64,000 nt of DNA from Erythrobacter aurantius (GCF_023823125.1 NZ_CP090949.1:2566001-2630000), one strand, 5' to 3'. Shown: positions 33,417-43,031, counted from the stretch's first letter. The notes: generated by a model from the sequence alone, not told the origin. Translations and numbers: made by a program.

Positions 33417-34508
33417 TCAGGCCGCCATCCGCACCCGGTTGCAGCCGGATGCACGGGCCTCCCACAAGGCGCCATCCACGCGCGCGAACAGCGAAAGCGC
33501 TGTGTCGTCCGGCTTCATCGCGGAATAGCCGACGCTGATTGTCACTGCGGGTGTCCCGTCCTTTGCGTCCGTGGCAGCAATAGCCTGACGCAGGCGTTCG
33601 GTCATGATGCGCGCCATGCGATCTGAAGCTCCGGGCACTATCCAGGCAAATTCGCTGTCACCGACCCGGCCCAGCAGATCGCTGTCGCGGGCCTGCGCTC
33701 CGGCAATCGCGGCCACCCGGCGCAGCACGGTATCAGCCGCCGCCGCGCCGCGATCTGCATTGATGCGCTGGAAATGATCGATATCGAACATCACCAGTAC
33801 CAGAGGCATTTCGGTAATCCGCGCATCGACAAGGCGACGGCCCAATTCGGCCATCACCAGCCTGCGAGTGGCAATGCCGGTCAAGGGATCGCACAGCGCG
33901 GTGATCGGGGCATCGAGGCCGGAGACAATATCGCTGTGCGCGGGCTTCCGCGCAGTTTCGCTTTCGCCCCTTTCCCGCACCACGCCGACAATGCTCCGCA
34001 CTTCACCATTGGCGCCGATCAGGTTGCACGCCTGCACGCGCAGCCCGCGCAGGGGGATATCGGGCGTGTTCAACTCGAATTCGAACTCGAACGGATCGGT
34101 CTGGTGACGATTGCGCTCAACCTCGCCCACCAGATCGATGTCATGCGCGAACAACAGCGTTTCGGCGTCTCCGGCGACGAATTGCTCGTCCTCGTCGATA
34201 CCGAACAGGCGCTTCATCCCGTCCGACCAATGCTGCTCGCCGGTTTGCGGATCATATTGCCAGATACCGATCCCGGCGAGCCTTTCGGCCATGCGCACCG
34301 TTTGCAGGAAGTCGCGCATGGCATCGCCGTGCTGGCGCGCGGTACGGGCAACCTCGCGTGTTTCCCTGCGCGAGGAAACCACACGCGAGATGGCGGCGAG
34401 CGCGACCAGTGCCATTGCCCCGCAAGCCAGCAGCAAGGGATCGCTGCCCAGAGGCATGATCGAAGCCGGGTCGGGCTGCGGCACGGAAAGATCGACAGGG
34501 GATGCCAT
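33417..34508 (-). CDS. PAS-GGDEF protein with a degenerate active site
   Basis: A 363-residue protein with one N-terminal helix (LLLACGAMALVALAAISRVV, residues 25-44), a PAS fold at about 65-190 (GIGIWQYDPQTGEQHWSDGMKRLFGI), and a GGDEF domain from about 205 (DPLTGIATRRLVMAELGRRL). The signature loop reads GDSEF (283-287) instead of GG(D/E)EF, replacing the second Gly and the metal/catalytic acid. Diguanylate cyclase activity is therefore doubtful; it may sense or bind c-di-GMP or GTP. It is upstream of egtB on the same strand, 136 bp away. Confidence 0.88.
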   Translation of the reverse strand: MASPVDLSVPQPDPASIMPLGSDPLLLACGAMALVALAAISRVVSSRRETREVARTARQHGDAMRDFLQTVRMAERLAGIGIWQYDPQTGEQHWSDGMKRLFGIDEDEQFVAGDAETLLFAHDIDLVGEVERNRHQTDPFEFEFELNTPDIPLRGLRVQACNLIGANGEVRSIVGVVRERGESETARKPAHSDIVSGLDAPITALCDPLTGIATRRLVMAELGRRLVDARITEMPLVLVMFDIDHFQRINADRGAAAADTVLRRVAAIAGAQARDSDLLGRVGDSEFAWIVPGASDRMARIMTERLRQAIAATDAKDGTPAVTISVGYSAMKPDDTALSLFARVDGALWEARASGCNRVRMAA

Positions 34509-34591
34509 GGTTGCCCCTGCTTAACCATCAATTCCTGAGCGAGCGCAGGACGCGCTCCCCCGTTTGATTACTTAGCGATCAGACGAAGGGT

Positions 34592-35971
34592 TCAAGCAGC
34601 GTCAGCGGGCCGTTGCTGTTCGCCCATCTCGCTGTTGAGCATTTCCGCCAGCAGGAATGCGAGTTCCAGCGATTGCTCCGCATTGAGGCGCGGATCGCAA
34701 TGGGTGTGGTAACGATCGCCCAGCGCATCGTCAGTGATAGCCACCGCTCCGCCAACGCATTCGGTCACGTCCTGTCCGGTCATCTCGATATGGATGCCGC
34801 CCGGATGCGTGCCTTCTGCGCGGTGGACCGCGAAAAAGCCCTTCACTTCCCTGAGGATGCGATCGAAGGGCCGCGTCTTGAAGCCGCTGTCCGATTTGAT
34901 GACGTTACCGTGCATCGGGTCGCAGCTCCACACCACCGGATGCCCTTCGCGCTTCACCGCGCGCACCAGCTTGGGCAGGCCTTCCTCGACCTTGTCATGG
35001 CCGAACCGGCTGATCAGCGTGATCCGCCCCGCCTCGCGCGAGGGGTTCAGCTCGTCGAGCAGCGCCAGCAGCGCGTCCGGTTCAAGCGAGGGGCCGCATT
35101 TCATGCCCAGCGGATTGCCGATGCCGCGCGCGAATTCGATATGCGCGCTGCCGGGGAAGCGGGTACGATCCCCGATCCACAGCATATGCGCCGAAGTCGC
35201 ATACCAATCCCCGGTGAGCGAATCCTGCCGGGTCATTGCCTGTTCGTAGGGCAGCAGCAGAGCTTCGTGACTGGTGTAGAAACTGGTGCCCTGCAATTGC
35301 GGCACGGTGCCGGGATCGACCCCGCAGGCTTCCATGAAGTCCAGCGCCTCGCCGATGCGGTCGGCCATTTCGCTGAACTTCTCGGTCCAGGGCGTGCGGC
35401 CCATGAAATCGAGCGTCCACTGGTGGACCTGCCGGAGATTGGCATAGCCGCCCCCGGCAAAGGCGCGCAGCAGGTTGAGCGTCGCGGCGGCCTGCGAATA
35501 GGCGCGCACCATGCGCTGCGGATCGTTGCGGCGGCTGGCGGCATCAAATTCGATGCCGTTGATATTGTCGCCAAGGTAGCTCGGCAGGGTGACATCACCG
35601 ATCGTTTCGGTGGGCGATGAACGCGGCTTGGCGAACTGCCCCGCCATGCGGCCGACCTTCACCACCGGACGCTTGCTGGCGAAAGTCATGACGACAGCCA
35701 TCTGCAGCAGCACGCGGAAGGTGTCGCGGATGTTGTTGGGGTGGAATTCGGCAAAGCTTTCGGCGCAATCGCCGCCCTGCAACAGAAACGCGTGGCCATT
35801 GGCGACATCGGCCAGATCGTGCTTGAGCGCACGCGCTTCGCCAGCGAACACCAGCGGCGGATAGGCGGCCAGCGTCGCTTCGGCCTCGGCCAGTTCGGCG
35901 GCGTCATCATACTGCGGCAGATGCCGGGCTTCGCGTTCTTTCCAGCTTGCTGGGTTCCAGTTCTGGGCCAC
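34592..35971 (-). CDS. Class II 3-deoxy-7-phosphoheptulonate synthase
   Basis: A 459-residue plant/actinobacterial-type DAHP synthase, first step of the shikimate path. Motifs: [58 protein letters not shown] (as CDPMHGN) and [18 protein letters not shown]. The start codon is GTG 35971 (then [13 protein letters not shown]), the family's usual N-terminus; only a weak AGAGA precedes it. Feedback behaviour cannot be read. Stands alone between the M16 peptidase and the GGDEF gene. Confidence 0.95.
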   Translation of the reverse strand: MAQNWNPASWKEREARHLPQYDDAAELAEAEATLAAYPPLVFAGEARALKHDLADVANGHAFLLQGGDCAESFAEFHPNNIRDTFRVLLQMAVVMTFASKRPVVKVGRMAGQFAKPRSSPTETIGDVTLPSYLGDNINGIEFDAASRRNDPQRMVRAYSQAAATLNLLRAFAGGGYANLRQVHQWTLDFMGRTPWTEKFSEMADRIGEALDFMEACGVDPGTVPQLQGTSFYTSHEALLLPYEQAMTRQDSLTGDWYATSAHMLWIGDRTRFPGSAHIEFARGIGNPLGMKCGPSLEPDALLALLDELNPSREAGRITLISRFGHDKVEEGLPKLVRAVKREGHPVVWSCDPMHGNVIKSDSGFKTRPFDRILREVKGFFAVHRAEGTHPGGIHIEMTGQDVTECVGGAVAITDDALGDRYHTHCDPRLNAEQSLELAFLLAEMLNSEMGEQQRPADAA

Positions 35972-36101
35972 TTTACGTCTCTTCTTTCACAACTTGCGGG
36001 CGGGCGGGTAGGCACGCTGGTTCTATTTGTAAAGCCACAGCGGGCATTGCGACAACTTTATTTCGCGCGCCGCGCCAGCCGGCAACGGTCTTGGCCCGCC
36101 G

Positions 36102-39100
36102 TCAGCGTCCGATCACTTGCGGGGCCGGACGCACTGCGGCGGGGCGTTGTACCACAGGCGTTGCAGGGGCTTCAGCCAGTTCCTGCCCTTCGGGAATGAT
36201 CGCCAGCTTGAGCGGCTGGCGCTGCGCGAAATACCGATCCGCGAGGAACTGCATGATCTGCGGATTGGTCTGCGAATAATCCGCCAGCAGCGATCGCAAA
36301 AGGTTGACGCGCTGGGGATCGAAGCTCGACCCTTCGAGGTTGTAGAGCCAGAACTGGTTGCCGGTGGAAGCGCGGCGGATGCGCTGGCTCAGGGGTTCGG
36401 TGACGCGGTTGATTTCGTCGGCGGTCGGCGGATTGGTGGAGAGATCGCGCGAAATCCGCTCCGCTTCGGCGAAGAACACCGGCACGAAATCCGGGGTCAA
36501 CTGCGCCAGCGCGACGATCCGTCCGCCGCCGTTGATGTCGGCGGGCCAGTTGGAGAACACCTGCGGCGAATAGCTCGCCCCGGCCTGTTCGCGCAGAGCC
36601 TCCAGCACGCGGTTGTTGAAGATCTGGGTGAGGATTTCGAGCTGGCGCGATTCGCGGATGCTCGCCATGCCGCCGCCACTGGGCCAAGCGATCACCGCCG
36701 CCGCCTGATTGGCATCGCCGCGATGGGTCAGCACCGTCGGCGTGTCGGAGGGCGCAGGGAAAGACGGCACGCGCGCGGCGACTTCAGGTGAAATCGGCGT
36801 GCGTTCCGGCAGCGCGCCAAAGGTTTCGCGCAGCTTTTCGACAATAGCGTCGCGATCGAATTCGCCGAACACCAGCACTTCGACCGGACCCTGCTGAAGC
36901 AGTGGCTCCCACACTTCGCGGAAGCCTTGCGGCGTCACCTGCTCAAGCATCTCCGGCGTCGGCGTGGCAAAGCGCGGATCGCGATCAGTCGAAAGGTAAT
37001 CGAGATCGCGGTTCAGCACCGCTCCGGGACTGGTGGAGTAGGTGTTGTAGGCCAGCTCCGCCGCCGCCTTGGCGCGGATCACCGGATCGGCATCCCAGCG
37101 CGGCATGCCGAGCTTCGCCGCGAACAGATAGAGCTGGTCTGCCACATCGCTGGACCGGGTCTGCGCGGTGAAGGTGAACACCGCATCGTCGATCCCGAAA
37201 TCAAAGCCCAGCTTGCGCCCGGTGGCGAGCCGGTCAATCTCGTTCTGGCCGAGATCGGCCAGCCCCGAACCCACCAGCGCCATCTCGCCAATAGGGGCGT
37301 AAACGGCGGAGTCTTCGTCGAACGCGCGGTAGCCCGCGCCAAATCGCACCCGCACGGTGACGCGGCCCGGTTCGGCATCATTGGCCCACACCAGTGCGCG
37401 CACGCCGTTGGCGAAATTGATCTGCTCAACTTCGAGAATGCCGAGCGGCCCTTCCTGCGTGATCGTGCCGGGGGCGCCGATGCGCGGCAGTTCGTCAAAC
37501 GAGATGCTCTGCGCGGCCAGCCGGGCGGTATCGTCGACCACCGCTTCGCTGGCGAGCGCGAGCTGCAGCTTTGCCTCGTCCGCTTCACCAATGGTCGGCG
37601 TGACATAGACCGAGCGCAACACATCCCCTTCGAACAGGGCGCGGGTGCGGGCGTGGACTTCGGCAGGGTTGAGGCGATGCTTCATTCCGCGAAACACGTT
37701 CAGCACCACTTCGGGCGCGGCCACCGTTTCGCGGATATCCACCGCGTTGACGAGATTGTCAGCCAGATCCTTGCCCGCCTGCACCGGAGCCTGCTCCAGT
37801 GAATTAGCGAAGGCGACGTCGAATTCGGCTGCCTCGCGGTCGATTTCCTCCTGCGTGGGCGGATTGGCGATGGCATCGGCGATCACCCCGCGCACATCGG
37901 CGAGCGCAGCCTCCCAATCGTCCGACAACGGCGCGACGGTGACAAAGGTCGCATCGGTCGAACGTGAGATGTCGTCCTGCTGCACCTGCGCGTAGAGATA
38001 AGAGCCGCCGCCGCGTGCGCGCGTTTCCAGCCGCCGGTTGATGATCGCCTGCGACAGCGCATCAAGCAGCAGCCCCTCGTTATAGACGATGGTGTCCTGC
38101 ACCTGCCGCCAGGGGCGCATGATCGCATAGGTCAGGCTGCGCGGCAGATCGGGCTCCACCCCGACGCCAAGATCGCCGATAGGCAGGCCCGTACCCGAGG
38201 CAATCGGAGCGCCTTCCGGGGCGACGGGATCGCCGAAATCGGGCGCGACGCCGGGTTCTCCGGTGCCTTCCCAATCGCCGAACCATTGTTCGACAAGGCC
38301 GGCCAGCATCATCGGATCGGCATCGCCCGCAACCACGATCACGGTGTTTTCGGGGCGGTACCAGCGATCATAGAACGCCTGCACCGCAGGGCCGGTCGCC
38401 GCTTCCAGCGTGGCTTCGGTGCCGATGGGATTGCGCGTCGCCAGCCTTTGTCCAGCAAAGAATGTGCGCCGGGTAAGGTCGCTCACCCGCTGCGCCGCCC
38501 CGCCCCGCTCGCGCTTTTCAGCCAGAACGATGGGGAGTTCGGCGGCCACGTTTTCGTCGCTCAGCACCGGATCGCGCACCATGCCCGAAAGCAGTTTGAA
38601 GCTTTCCTCCAGCTTGGCCTGGTTGATATCGGGAATGTCGAGCTTGTAGGCGGTATGGGTCGGGCTGGTTTCGGCGTTGGCGTCGCTGCCGAAAGTCGCG
38701 CCCAGCCGCTGCCACGCAGCGATCGCCTCTGCCTGCCCCAGATATTTGCTTTCGCGGAACAGCAGATGCTCGAGCAGGTGGGCATAGCCCTGTTCGCTGT
38801 CCTCTTCATGCAGCGAACCGGCATCAATCCGCACCCGGATCGACATCTGGCGCGGCGGCACGCCATTGCGGCGCACGGCATAGCGCAGGCCGTTGTCCAT
38901 CTTGCCGAACAGCCATTCCTCATCGACAGGAACGTTGCTTCCTTCGTACAGCCACGGCGTCTCGCCTTCGCCCTGCAAGGCCTTTGGCGCGGGAATCTCA
39001 TTCGCGGGAGCAGCCGGAGCGTCCTGCGCAAGGACGGGGACGACGAATGCAATCGGGGCGGCAATCAGGCAGAGCGCGGCGCCTGCACGGGAAATGATCT

Positions 39101-39104
39101 TCAT
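36102..39104 (-). CDS. Secreted M16 family zinc peptidase, two M16 tandem halves
   Basis: The precursor is about 1000 residues starting at ATG 39104 with AGAGG ahead. A signal peptide ends near VLAQ (residue 27). The first half carries the inverted zinc motif HLLEH (109-113) with the distal acidic region AAELPIVLAEKRE; the second half repeats the fold but lacks the motif, as in pitrilysin-like or PqqL-type enzymes. It likely degrades peptides in the periplasm. Divergent from nfu, with a GAATGT/ACATTC repeat between. Confidence 0.93.
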   Translation of the reverse strand: MKIISRAGAALCLIAAPIAFVVPVLAQDAPAAPANEIPAPKALQGEGETPWLYEGSNVPVDEEWLFGKMDNGLRYAVRRNGVPPRQMSIRVRIDAGSLHEEDSEQGYAHLLEHLLFRESKYLGQAEAIAAWQRLGATFGSDANAETSPTHTAYKLDIPDINQAKLEESFKLLSGMVRDPVLSDENVAAELPIVLAEKRERGGAAQRVSDLTRRTFFAGQRLATRNPIGTEATLEAATGPAVQAFYDRWYRPENTVIVVAGDADPMMLAGLVEQWFGDWEGTGEPGVAPDFGDPVAPEGAPIASGTGLPIGDLGVGVEPDLPRSLTYAIMRPWRQVQDTIVYNEGLLLDALSQAIINRRLETRARGGGSYLYAQVQQDDISRSTDATFVTVAPLSDDWEAALADVRGVIADAIANPPTQEEIDREAAEFDVAFANSLEQAPVQAGKDLADNLVNAVDIRETVAAPEVVLNVFRGMKHRLNPAEVHARTRALFEGDVLRSVYVTPTIGEADEAKLQLALASEAVVDDTARLAAQSISFDELPRIGAPGTITQEGPLGILEVEQINFANGVRALVWANDAEPGRVTVRVRFGAGYRAFDEDSAVYAPIGEMALVGSGLADLGQNEIDRLATGRKLGFDFGIDDAVFTFTAQTRSSDVADQLYLFAAKLGMPRWDADPVIRAKAAAELAYNTYSTSPGAVLNRDLDYLSTDRDPRFATPTPEMLEQVTPQGFREVWEPLLQQGPVEVLVFGEFDRDAIVEKLRETFGALPERTPISPEVAARVPSFPAPSDTPTVLTHRGDANQAAAVIAWPSGGGMASIRESRQLEILTQIFNNRVLEALREQAGASYSPQVFSNWPADINGGGRIVALAQLTPDFVPVFFAEAERISRDLSTNPPTADEINRVTEPLSQRIRRASTGNQFWLYNLEGSSFDPQRVNLLRSLLADYSQTNPQIMQFLADRYFAQRQPLKLAIIPEGQELAEAPATPVVQRPAAVRPAPQVIGR

Positions 39105-39166
39105 GGGGACCTCTATAGGGAGCCAACCCATGAAGGGCCAGTGAATGTCCGCAAACATTCGCTGTC

Positions 39167-39195
39167 TTGTCGCGGGGTCCGGGGCGCACTATTTT
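39167..39195 (+). promoter_or_regulatory. Putative promoter giving a leaderless nfu mRNA
   Basis: TTGTCG (39167-39172), 17-bp spacer, TATTTT (39190-39195). The expected start point, 7-8 bases on, coincides with the A of the nfu start codon (39203), and no Shine-Dalgarno precedes that codon. Confidence 0.5.
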
Positions 39196-39202
39196 ACCCA
39201 TC

Positions 39203-39784
39203 ATGTTCATCGAAACCGAAACCACCCCGAACCCGTCCAGCCTCAAATTCCTGCCGGGCCGCGCCGTCATGCCGGTGGGCACGCGCGAATTCGCCTCTCC
39301 CGAAGCGTCAGAGGCAAGCCCGCTCGCACAGGCAATCTTCGACACGGGCGAAGTGGTGAACGTGTTTTTCGGCTATGACTTCGTCACCGTCACCGCCGCT
39401 CCGGGTTCCGACTGGAGCGCGCTGAAACCGCAGGTGGTGACGATATTGCTCGATCACTTCATTTCCGAAGCCCCGCTGTTCGCAGGGCCGACGGGCAATG
39501 GCATCGCCGTTCCGCCCGAGACCGAGGATCTGGTGGTGGAAGACCGTGAGGAAGACGCGGAAACCATCGCCTCGATCAAGGAACTGCTCGAAGCGCGCGT
39601 GCGTCCGGCCGTCGCCGGCGACGGCGGCGACATCGCCTATCGCGGCTTCAGCGAAGGCGTCGTCTACCTGACGCTGCAAGGCGCCTGTTCGGGCTGCCCT
39701 TCCAGCACGGCGACGCTGAAGCAGGGGATCGAAAACCTGCTCAAGCATTACGTCCCAGAAGTGACGGAAGTGCGCGCCGCCTGA
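39203..39784 (+). CDS. NifU-family (Nfu) Fe-S cluster carrier
   Basis: A 193-residue protein with an N-terminal Nfu_N domain (ETTPNPSSLKFLPGR) and a C-terminal NifU domain with the cluster-binding CSGCPSS pair. It carries 4Fe-4S clusters to target enzymes; MiaB and MutY in this window are possible clients. It starts at ATG 39203 with no ribosome-binding site, matching a leaderless transcript. An inverted repeat GAATGT-N6-ACATTC (39143-39160) lies upstream. Confidence 0.93.
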   Translation: MFIETETTPNPSSLKFLPGRAVMPVGTREFASPEASEASPLAQAIFDTGEVVNVFFGYDFVTVTAAPGSDWSALKPQVVTILLDHFISEAPLFAGPTGNGIAVPPETEDLVVEDREEDAETIASIKELLEARVRPAVAGDGGDIAYRGFSEGVVYLTLQGACSGCPSSTATLKQGIENLLKHYVPEVTEVRAA

Positions 39785-39850
39785 TCCGGCACGCGCGCAG
39801 GTTCGCCTCCCCCTTGCAGAGCGCCCCCGGCTGGGGCATCGCGCTTTGCC

Positions 39851-40483
39851 ATGCGCACTCTCGCGATAGAAACCGCCAGCGAAGCCTGCTCCGTCGCTCT
39901 GTTCGAACGCGGCGAGCTGCTGGCGCATGACAATCGCGTGCTGGGGCGCGGCCATGCCGAGGCGCTGATCCCGATGATTGCGGCGCTGCCGGAAAAAGGC
40001 CGCGCGGATCGCATCCTTGCCTCGCTCGGACCGGGCAGCTTCACCGGAGTCAGGATCGGGGTCGCCGCAGCGCGCGCGCTGGGTTTTGCTTGGGGCGCGC
40101 AGGTGCTCGGTTATCCGACGCTGGCGCTGGTGGCGGCACAGGCCATGCAGCGCGATCCGAAGCCGGTGACGATTTGCATGAACGGCGGGCATGGCGAATG
40201 GTTCGTACAGAGCTTCGATCCCGGTGGTGCGCTGGACGAAGTGCGCTCGCTCACCCCCGATGCGGCTCGCGCAGCAGGGGCCATGGCATTGATCGCGGGC
40301 AACCGCGCACAGGAACTGGCCGAACTGTTCGATGATGCGCATGACGCAATTGCGCTGCTGCCCGATGCCGGTGCGGCGATGCTGCTGGATACTGCACATC
40401 TGACCGGCGATCTTTCCCCGATCTATGGCCGCGCGCCCGACGCGACGCCGCAAAAGGCGCAGGCAGGCGCGATCAGCGGATGA
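39851..40483 (+). CDS. tsaB: tRNA t6A37 synthesis protein TsaB
   Basis: A 210-residue ASKHA-fold protein: LAIETASEACSVALF, GRGHAEALIPMI, and the SLGPGSFTGVRIGVAAARAL loop typical of TsaB. It partners TsaD and TsaE to add threonylcarbamoyl to A37 of ANN-decoding tRNAs. It lacks the metal-binding His pair of TsaD, as expected. Its stop overlaps the rimI start (ATGA), the usual gene pair in alphaproteobacteria. Confidence 0.95.
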   Translation: MRTLAIETASEACSVALFERGELLAHDNRVLGRGHAEALIPMIAALPEKGRADRILASLGPGSFTGVRIGVAAARALGFAWGAQVLGYPTLALVAAQAMQRDPKPVTICMNGGHGEWFVQSFDPGGALDEVRSLTPDAARAAGAMALIAGNRAQELAELFDDAHDAIALLPDAGAAMLLDTAHLTGDLSPIYGRAPDATPQKAQAGAISG

Positions 40484-40959
40484 GCTCCACCCCGCACGAA
40501 ATCGACCGGATCATGGCGGTGATGGAGGCCGCGTTCGATCCGGCCTATGGCGAAGCGTGGAACCGCCGCCAGGTCAGCGATGCGCTTGCCCTTCCCAGCA
40601 CCCACGCGCTGGTGATCGATTCCGACGGTCAGGCCATCGCGGCTGAAGCCATGCCCCATGCGGCAGAGGTCGCCGGATTCGTCCTCACCCGCCATGCCGC
40701 CGACGAAGAGGAATTGCTGCTGATCGGCGTCATTCCCGAATTTCGGCGGCGCGGCTTGGGCGAAGCCTTGATCGACCGGCTGTTCGCACAGGCGCGGGCA
40801 CGTGGCGTATCACGAATCTTTCTGGAAATGCGGCGCGGCAATCCGGCGATCCATCTCTATGAAAAGGTCGGATTTGAACCAATTGGCCTGCGCCCCAACT
40901 ATTACAGGCTGACCAATGGTGGCCGAGTTGATGCCATTACTTTCGGCTGTTCAATCTAA
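40480..40959 (+). CDS. rimI: Ribosomal protein S18-alanine N-acetyltransferase
   Basis: A 159-residue GNAT protein. The acetyl-CoA loop is VIPEFRRRGLGEALI; LEMRRGNPAIHLYEKVGFEPIGLRPNYY is the RimI-type C-terminal motif. Translationally coupled to tsaB by a 4-bp overlap, a classic pairing. It acetylates the N-terminus of ribosomal protein S18 in well-studied bacteria; other N-terminal targets are possible. Confidence 0.92.
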   Translation: MSSTPHEIDRIMAVMEAAFDPAYGEAWNRRQVSDALALPSTHALVIDSDGQAIAAEAMPHAAEVAGFVLTRHAADEEELLLIGVIPEFRRRGLGEALIDRLFAQARARGVSRIFLEMRRGNPAIHLYEKVGFEPIGLRPNYYRLTNGGRVDAITFGCSI

Positions 40960-41097
40960 TTCACGATTAAAATCGCATCTGGCGAAATTTCTCCTGATTT
41001 AGTCCAAACTTGGCAACTCATCTCCTTGCAAAATCTGTAAAGGTCGGCCATGCGCCAAATATCGGAAAAATCCGAATAGAAAGAACAAGAGGAACTC

Positions 41098-41535
41098 ATG
41101 GAAGACCTGCAGATGGAGATGAAGGAAACCCTCATCACCCTCACGAGCGATATTGTCGCCGCTCATGTCAGCAACAACAATGTCGATGTTGACGCCGTTC
41201 CGGCACTGATCACCAACGTGTATCAGGCGCTTGCCGGACTTGGCGAAGAAACCGTCGTCGAAGAAGTGCGCCCGGAACCGGCGGTTTCGATCCGCGCTTC
41301 GGTAAAGCCGGACTACATTGTCTGTCTCGAAGACGGCAAGAAGCTGAAAATGCTCAAGCGTTACCTGCGCACCAATTACGACATGACCCCCGAGGAATAT
41401 CGGGCACGCTGGAACCTTCCCGCCGACTATCCGATGGTGGCTCCGAACTACGCTGAAAAGCGTCGCGATCTCGCCAAGAAGATCGGCCTTGGCCGCAAGC
41501 CGGGCACCGGTCGCGGTCGTCGCAAGGCGAAGTAA
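41098..41535 (+). CDS. MucR/Ros family transcriptional regulator lacking most zinc ligands
   Basis: A 145-residue protein: an N-terminal oligomerisation part, then the Ros/MucR domain (PDYIVCLEDGKKLKMLKRYL, RTNYDMTPEEYRARWNLPAD) and a basic tail (GRKPGTGRGRRKAK). In Ros the zinc site is Cys-Cys-His-His; here the aligned positions are Cys76, Asp79, Tyr89 and Tyr94, so zinc binding is unlikely. MucR proteins bind AT-rich DNA in an H-NS-like way; the AT-rich leader (40960-41097) suggests autoregulation. AAGAGGAAC precedes the start. Confidence 0.93.
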   Translation: MEDLQMEMKETLITLTSDIVAAHVSNNNVDVDAVPALITNVYQALAGLGEETVVEEVRPEPAVSIRASVKPDYIVCLEDGKKLKMLKRYLRTNYDMTPEEYRARWNLPADYPMVAPNYAEKRRDLAKKIGLGRKPGTGRGRRKAK

Positions 41536-41544
41536 TCCCGCCTC

Positions 41545-41578
41545 GCAGCCCCCGGCCGCAATTTCAGCTGGGGGCTGC
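41545..41578 (+). other. Hairpin at the end of the MucR gene
   Basis: 9-bp perfect arms GCAGCCCCC/GGGGGCTGC with a 16-base loop, 9 bp past the stop codon. No U-run, so probably a processed or Rho-dependent 3' end. Confidence 0.65.
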
Positions 41579-41674
41579 ACGGCCACCCGAACTTGAGCAT
41601 TTCGCCCCGCCTCGGTAAGGGAGGGACGAGATGTATCCATCGGCTTTGGCCGACCCCAATCAGGAAGCATTCGC

Positions 41675-42097
41675 GTGAGCCAGAAGATCGACCTCGAACA
41701 ATTGTGCGCCGAAAAAGGCTTGCGCATCACCGAACAACGGCGGGTCATCGCCAAGGTGTTGTCCGAAAGCGACGATCACCCCGATGTCGAACTCCTGCAT
41801 GCGCGTGCATCGGAGGTCGACCCGAAGATTTCCATTGCCACGGTCTATCGCACCGTGCGCCTGTTCGAAGAGGCGGGCATTCTTGACCGGCACGATTTCG
41901 GCGATGGGCGCTCCCGCTATGAACCCGTTCCCGAGGCGCATCACGATCACCTGATCGACGTCGAAACCGGCAAGGTCGTGGAATTCGTCGATCCCGAAGT
42001 CGAAGCGCTGCAACGCCAGATCGCCGAAAAGCTGGGCTATCGCCTCGTCGATCACCGGATGGAGCTGTACGGCGTCCGGCTGTCACGCGAAGACTGA
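41675..42097 (+). CDS. fur: Fur family metal-responsive regulator
   Basis: A 140-residue protein. The winged helix (RITEQRRVIAKVLSES...DVELLHARASEVDPKISIATVYRTVRLFEEAGIL) and metal-binding core (HHDHLIDVETGKVVEF) fit the alphaproteobacterial Fur/Mur form, which lacks the CxxC structural zinc pairs of E. coli Fur. It may therefore sense manganese or iron. GTG 41675 is the start, after AGGAAG. plsC begins 5 bp after its stop. Confidence 0.93.
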   Translation: MSQKIDLEQLCAEKGLRITEQRRVIAKVLSESDDHPDVELLHARASEVDPKISIATVYRTVRLFEEAGILDRHDFGDGRSRYEPVPEAHHDHLIDVETGKVVEFVDPEVEALQRQIAEKLGYRLVDHRMELYGVRLSRED

Positions 42098-42102
42098 CAG
42101 CG

Positions 42103-43029
42103 ATGAACGAGGATCCAGGGGTCAACACCGGGATCGACGCGCCTAGCGTCGATCAGGCATGGGAATTACGCGTTGCCGCCGCCCGCGGTGAAAACACCCC
42201 GATTTCGGTAGCGGGATGGCTGCGGCTGTCCATGCGCGCTCTGGCACTGATGGCGCTGTTGATCGTCTGTGTGCCGCTGCATTATGGCTATCGCCTTTTA
42301 TTCTATGGCTCTCCCTTCCCCATGCTGTTCCTGCGCTATTCGGCGCGCATTTGCGGCGCGCGGGTCAAGGTCGAAGGCACCCATCTGAAGCGCGACGTGT
42401 TCTACATCGCCAATCACATTTCGTGGATGGACATCCTTGCGATGGCAGGCGCTTGCGGCACCGCATTCGTGGCCAAGGCCGAACTGGCTCAGGCGCCGTT
42501 GGTCGGCTGGCTCGCATCGCTGAACCGGACGGTTTTCGTGAAGCGCGAAAATCGCATGGGTGTGGCCGAACAGATCAACGCGTTGAAAGAGGCGCTGGCC
42601 GACAATTGGGCGGTCACTGTCTTCCCCGAAGGCACCACGACCGATGGCCAGTCGCTGCTGCCGTTCAAGACGAGCATGCTTTCCGTCCTCGAGCCACCCC
42701 CACCCGGAGTGCTGGTGCAGCCGGTCTTTCTCGATTACGGCGCGGTGGCCGAATGGATCGGGTGGATCGGCGAAGAAGGCGGGCTCAACAATGCCAAGCG
42801 GGTGTTGGCGCGGCGCGGCACGTTTGAATTGCGCATCACCTTCCTCGAACCCTTCAGCCCCGAAGATCACCGCGGTCGCAAGGCGATCAGCTTGGAAGCG
42901 CGCCGCATGATCGAAGAGGCGCTGTGCGAAGCGCTGGGAAAGCCGCTGCGCCCGTTTGCGCATGATGTCGCACCGGTGCGCTATTCCGCGCAGAAAACAC
43001 CTCAGCCAAGCGAAGACGCCCAGGTCTGA
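42103..43029 (+). CDS. plsC: 1-acyl-sn-glycerol-3-phosphate acyltransferase family protein
   Basis: A 308-residue protein with an N-terminal helix (LALMALLIVCVPLHYGYRLLF), the acyltransferase motif NHISWMD, VFVKRENRMG, and the acceptor motif FPEGTTTDG. It makes phosphatidic acid in phospholipid synthesis, or, as OlsA, ornithine lipid; no olsB lies next to it. Follows fur by 5 bp and may share its transcript. A Pro/Ser-rich C-terminal tail is extra. Confidence 0.92.
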   Translation: MNEDPGVNTGIDAPSVDQAWELRVAAARGENTPISVAGWLRLSMRALALMALLIVCVPLHYGYRLLFYGSPFPMLFLRYSARICGARVKVEGTHLKRDVFYIANHISWMDILAMAGACGTAFVAKAELAQAPLVGWLASLNRTVFVKRENRMGVAEQINALKEALADNWAVTVFPEGTTTDGQSLLPFKTSMLSVLEPPPPGVLVQPVFLDYGAVAEWIGWIGEEGGLNNAKRVLARRGTFELRITFLEPFSPEDHRGRKAISLEARRMIEEALCEALGKPLRPFAHDVAPVRYSAQKTPQPSEDAQV

Positions 43030-43031
43030 GC

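Noticed and set aside
31895..33538. 547-codon plus-strand frame across egtB and egtD
   Set aside because: Antisense to two overlapping genes of known function; no signal, domain or ribosome site.
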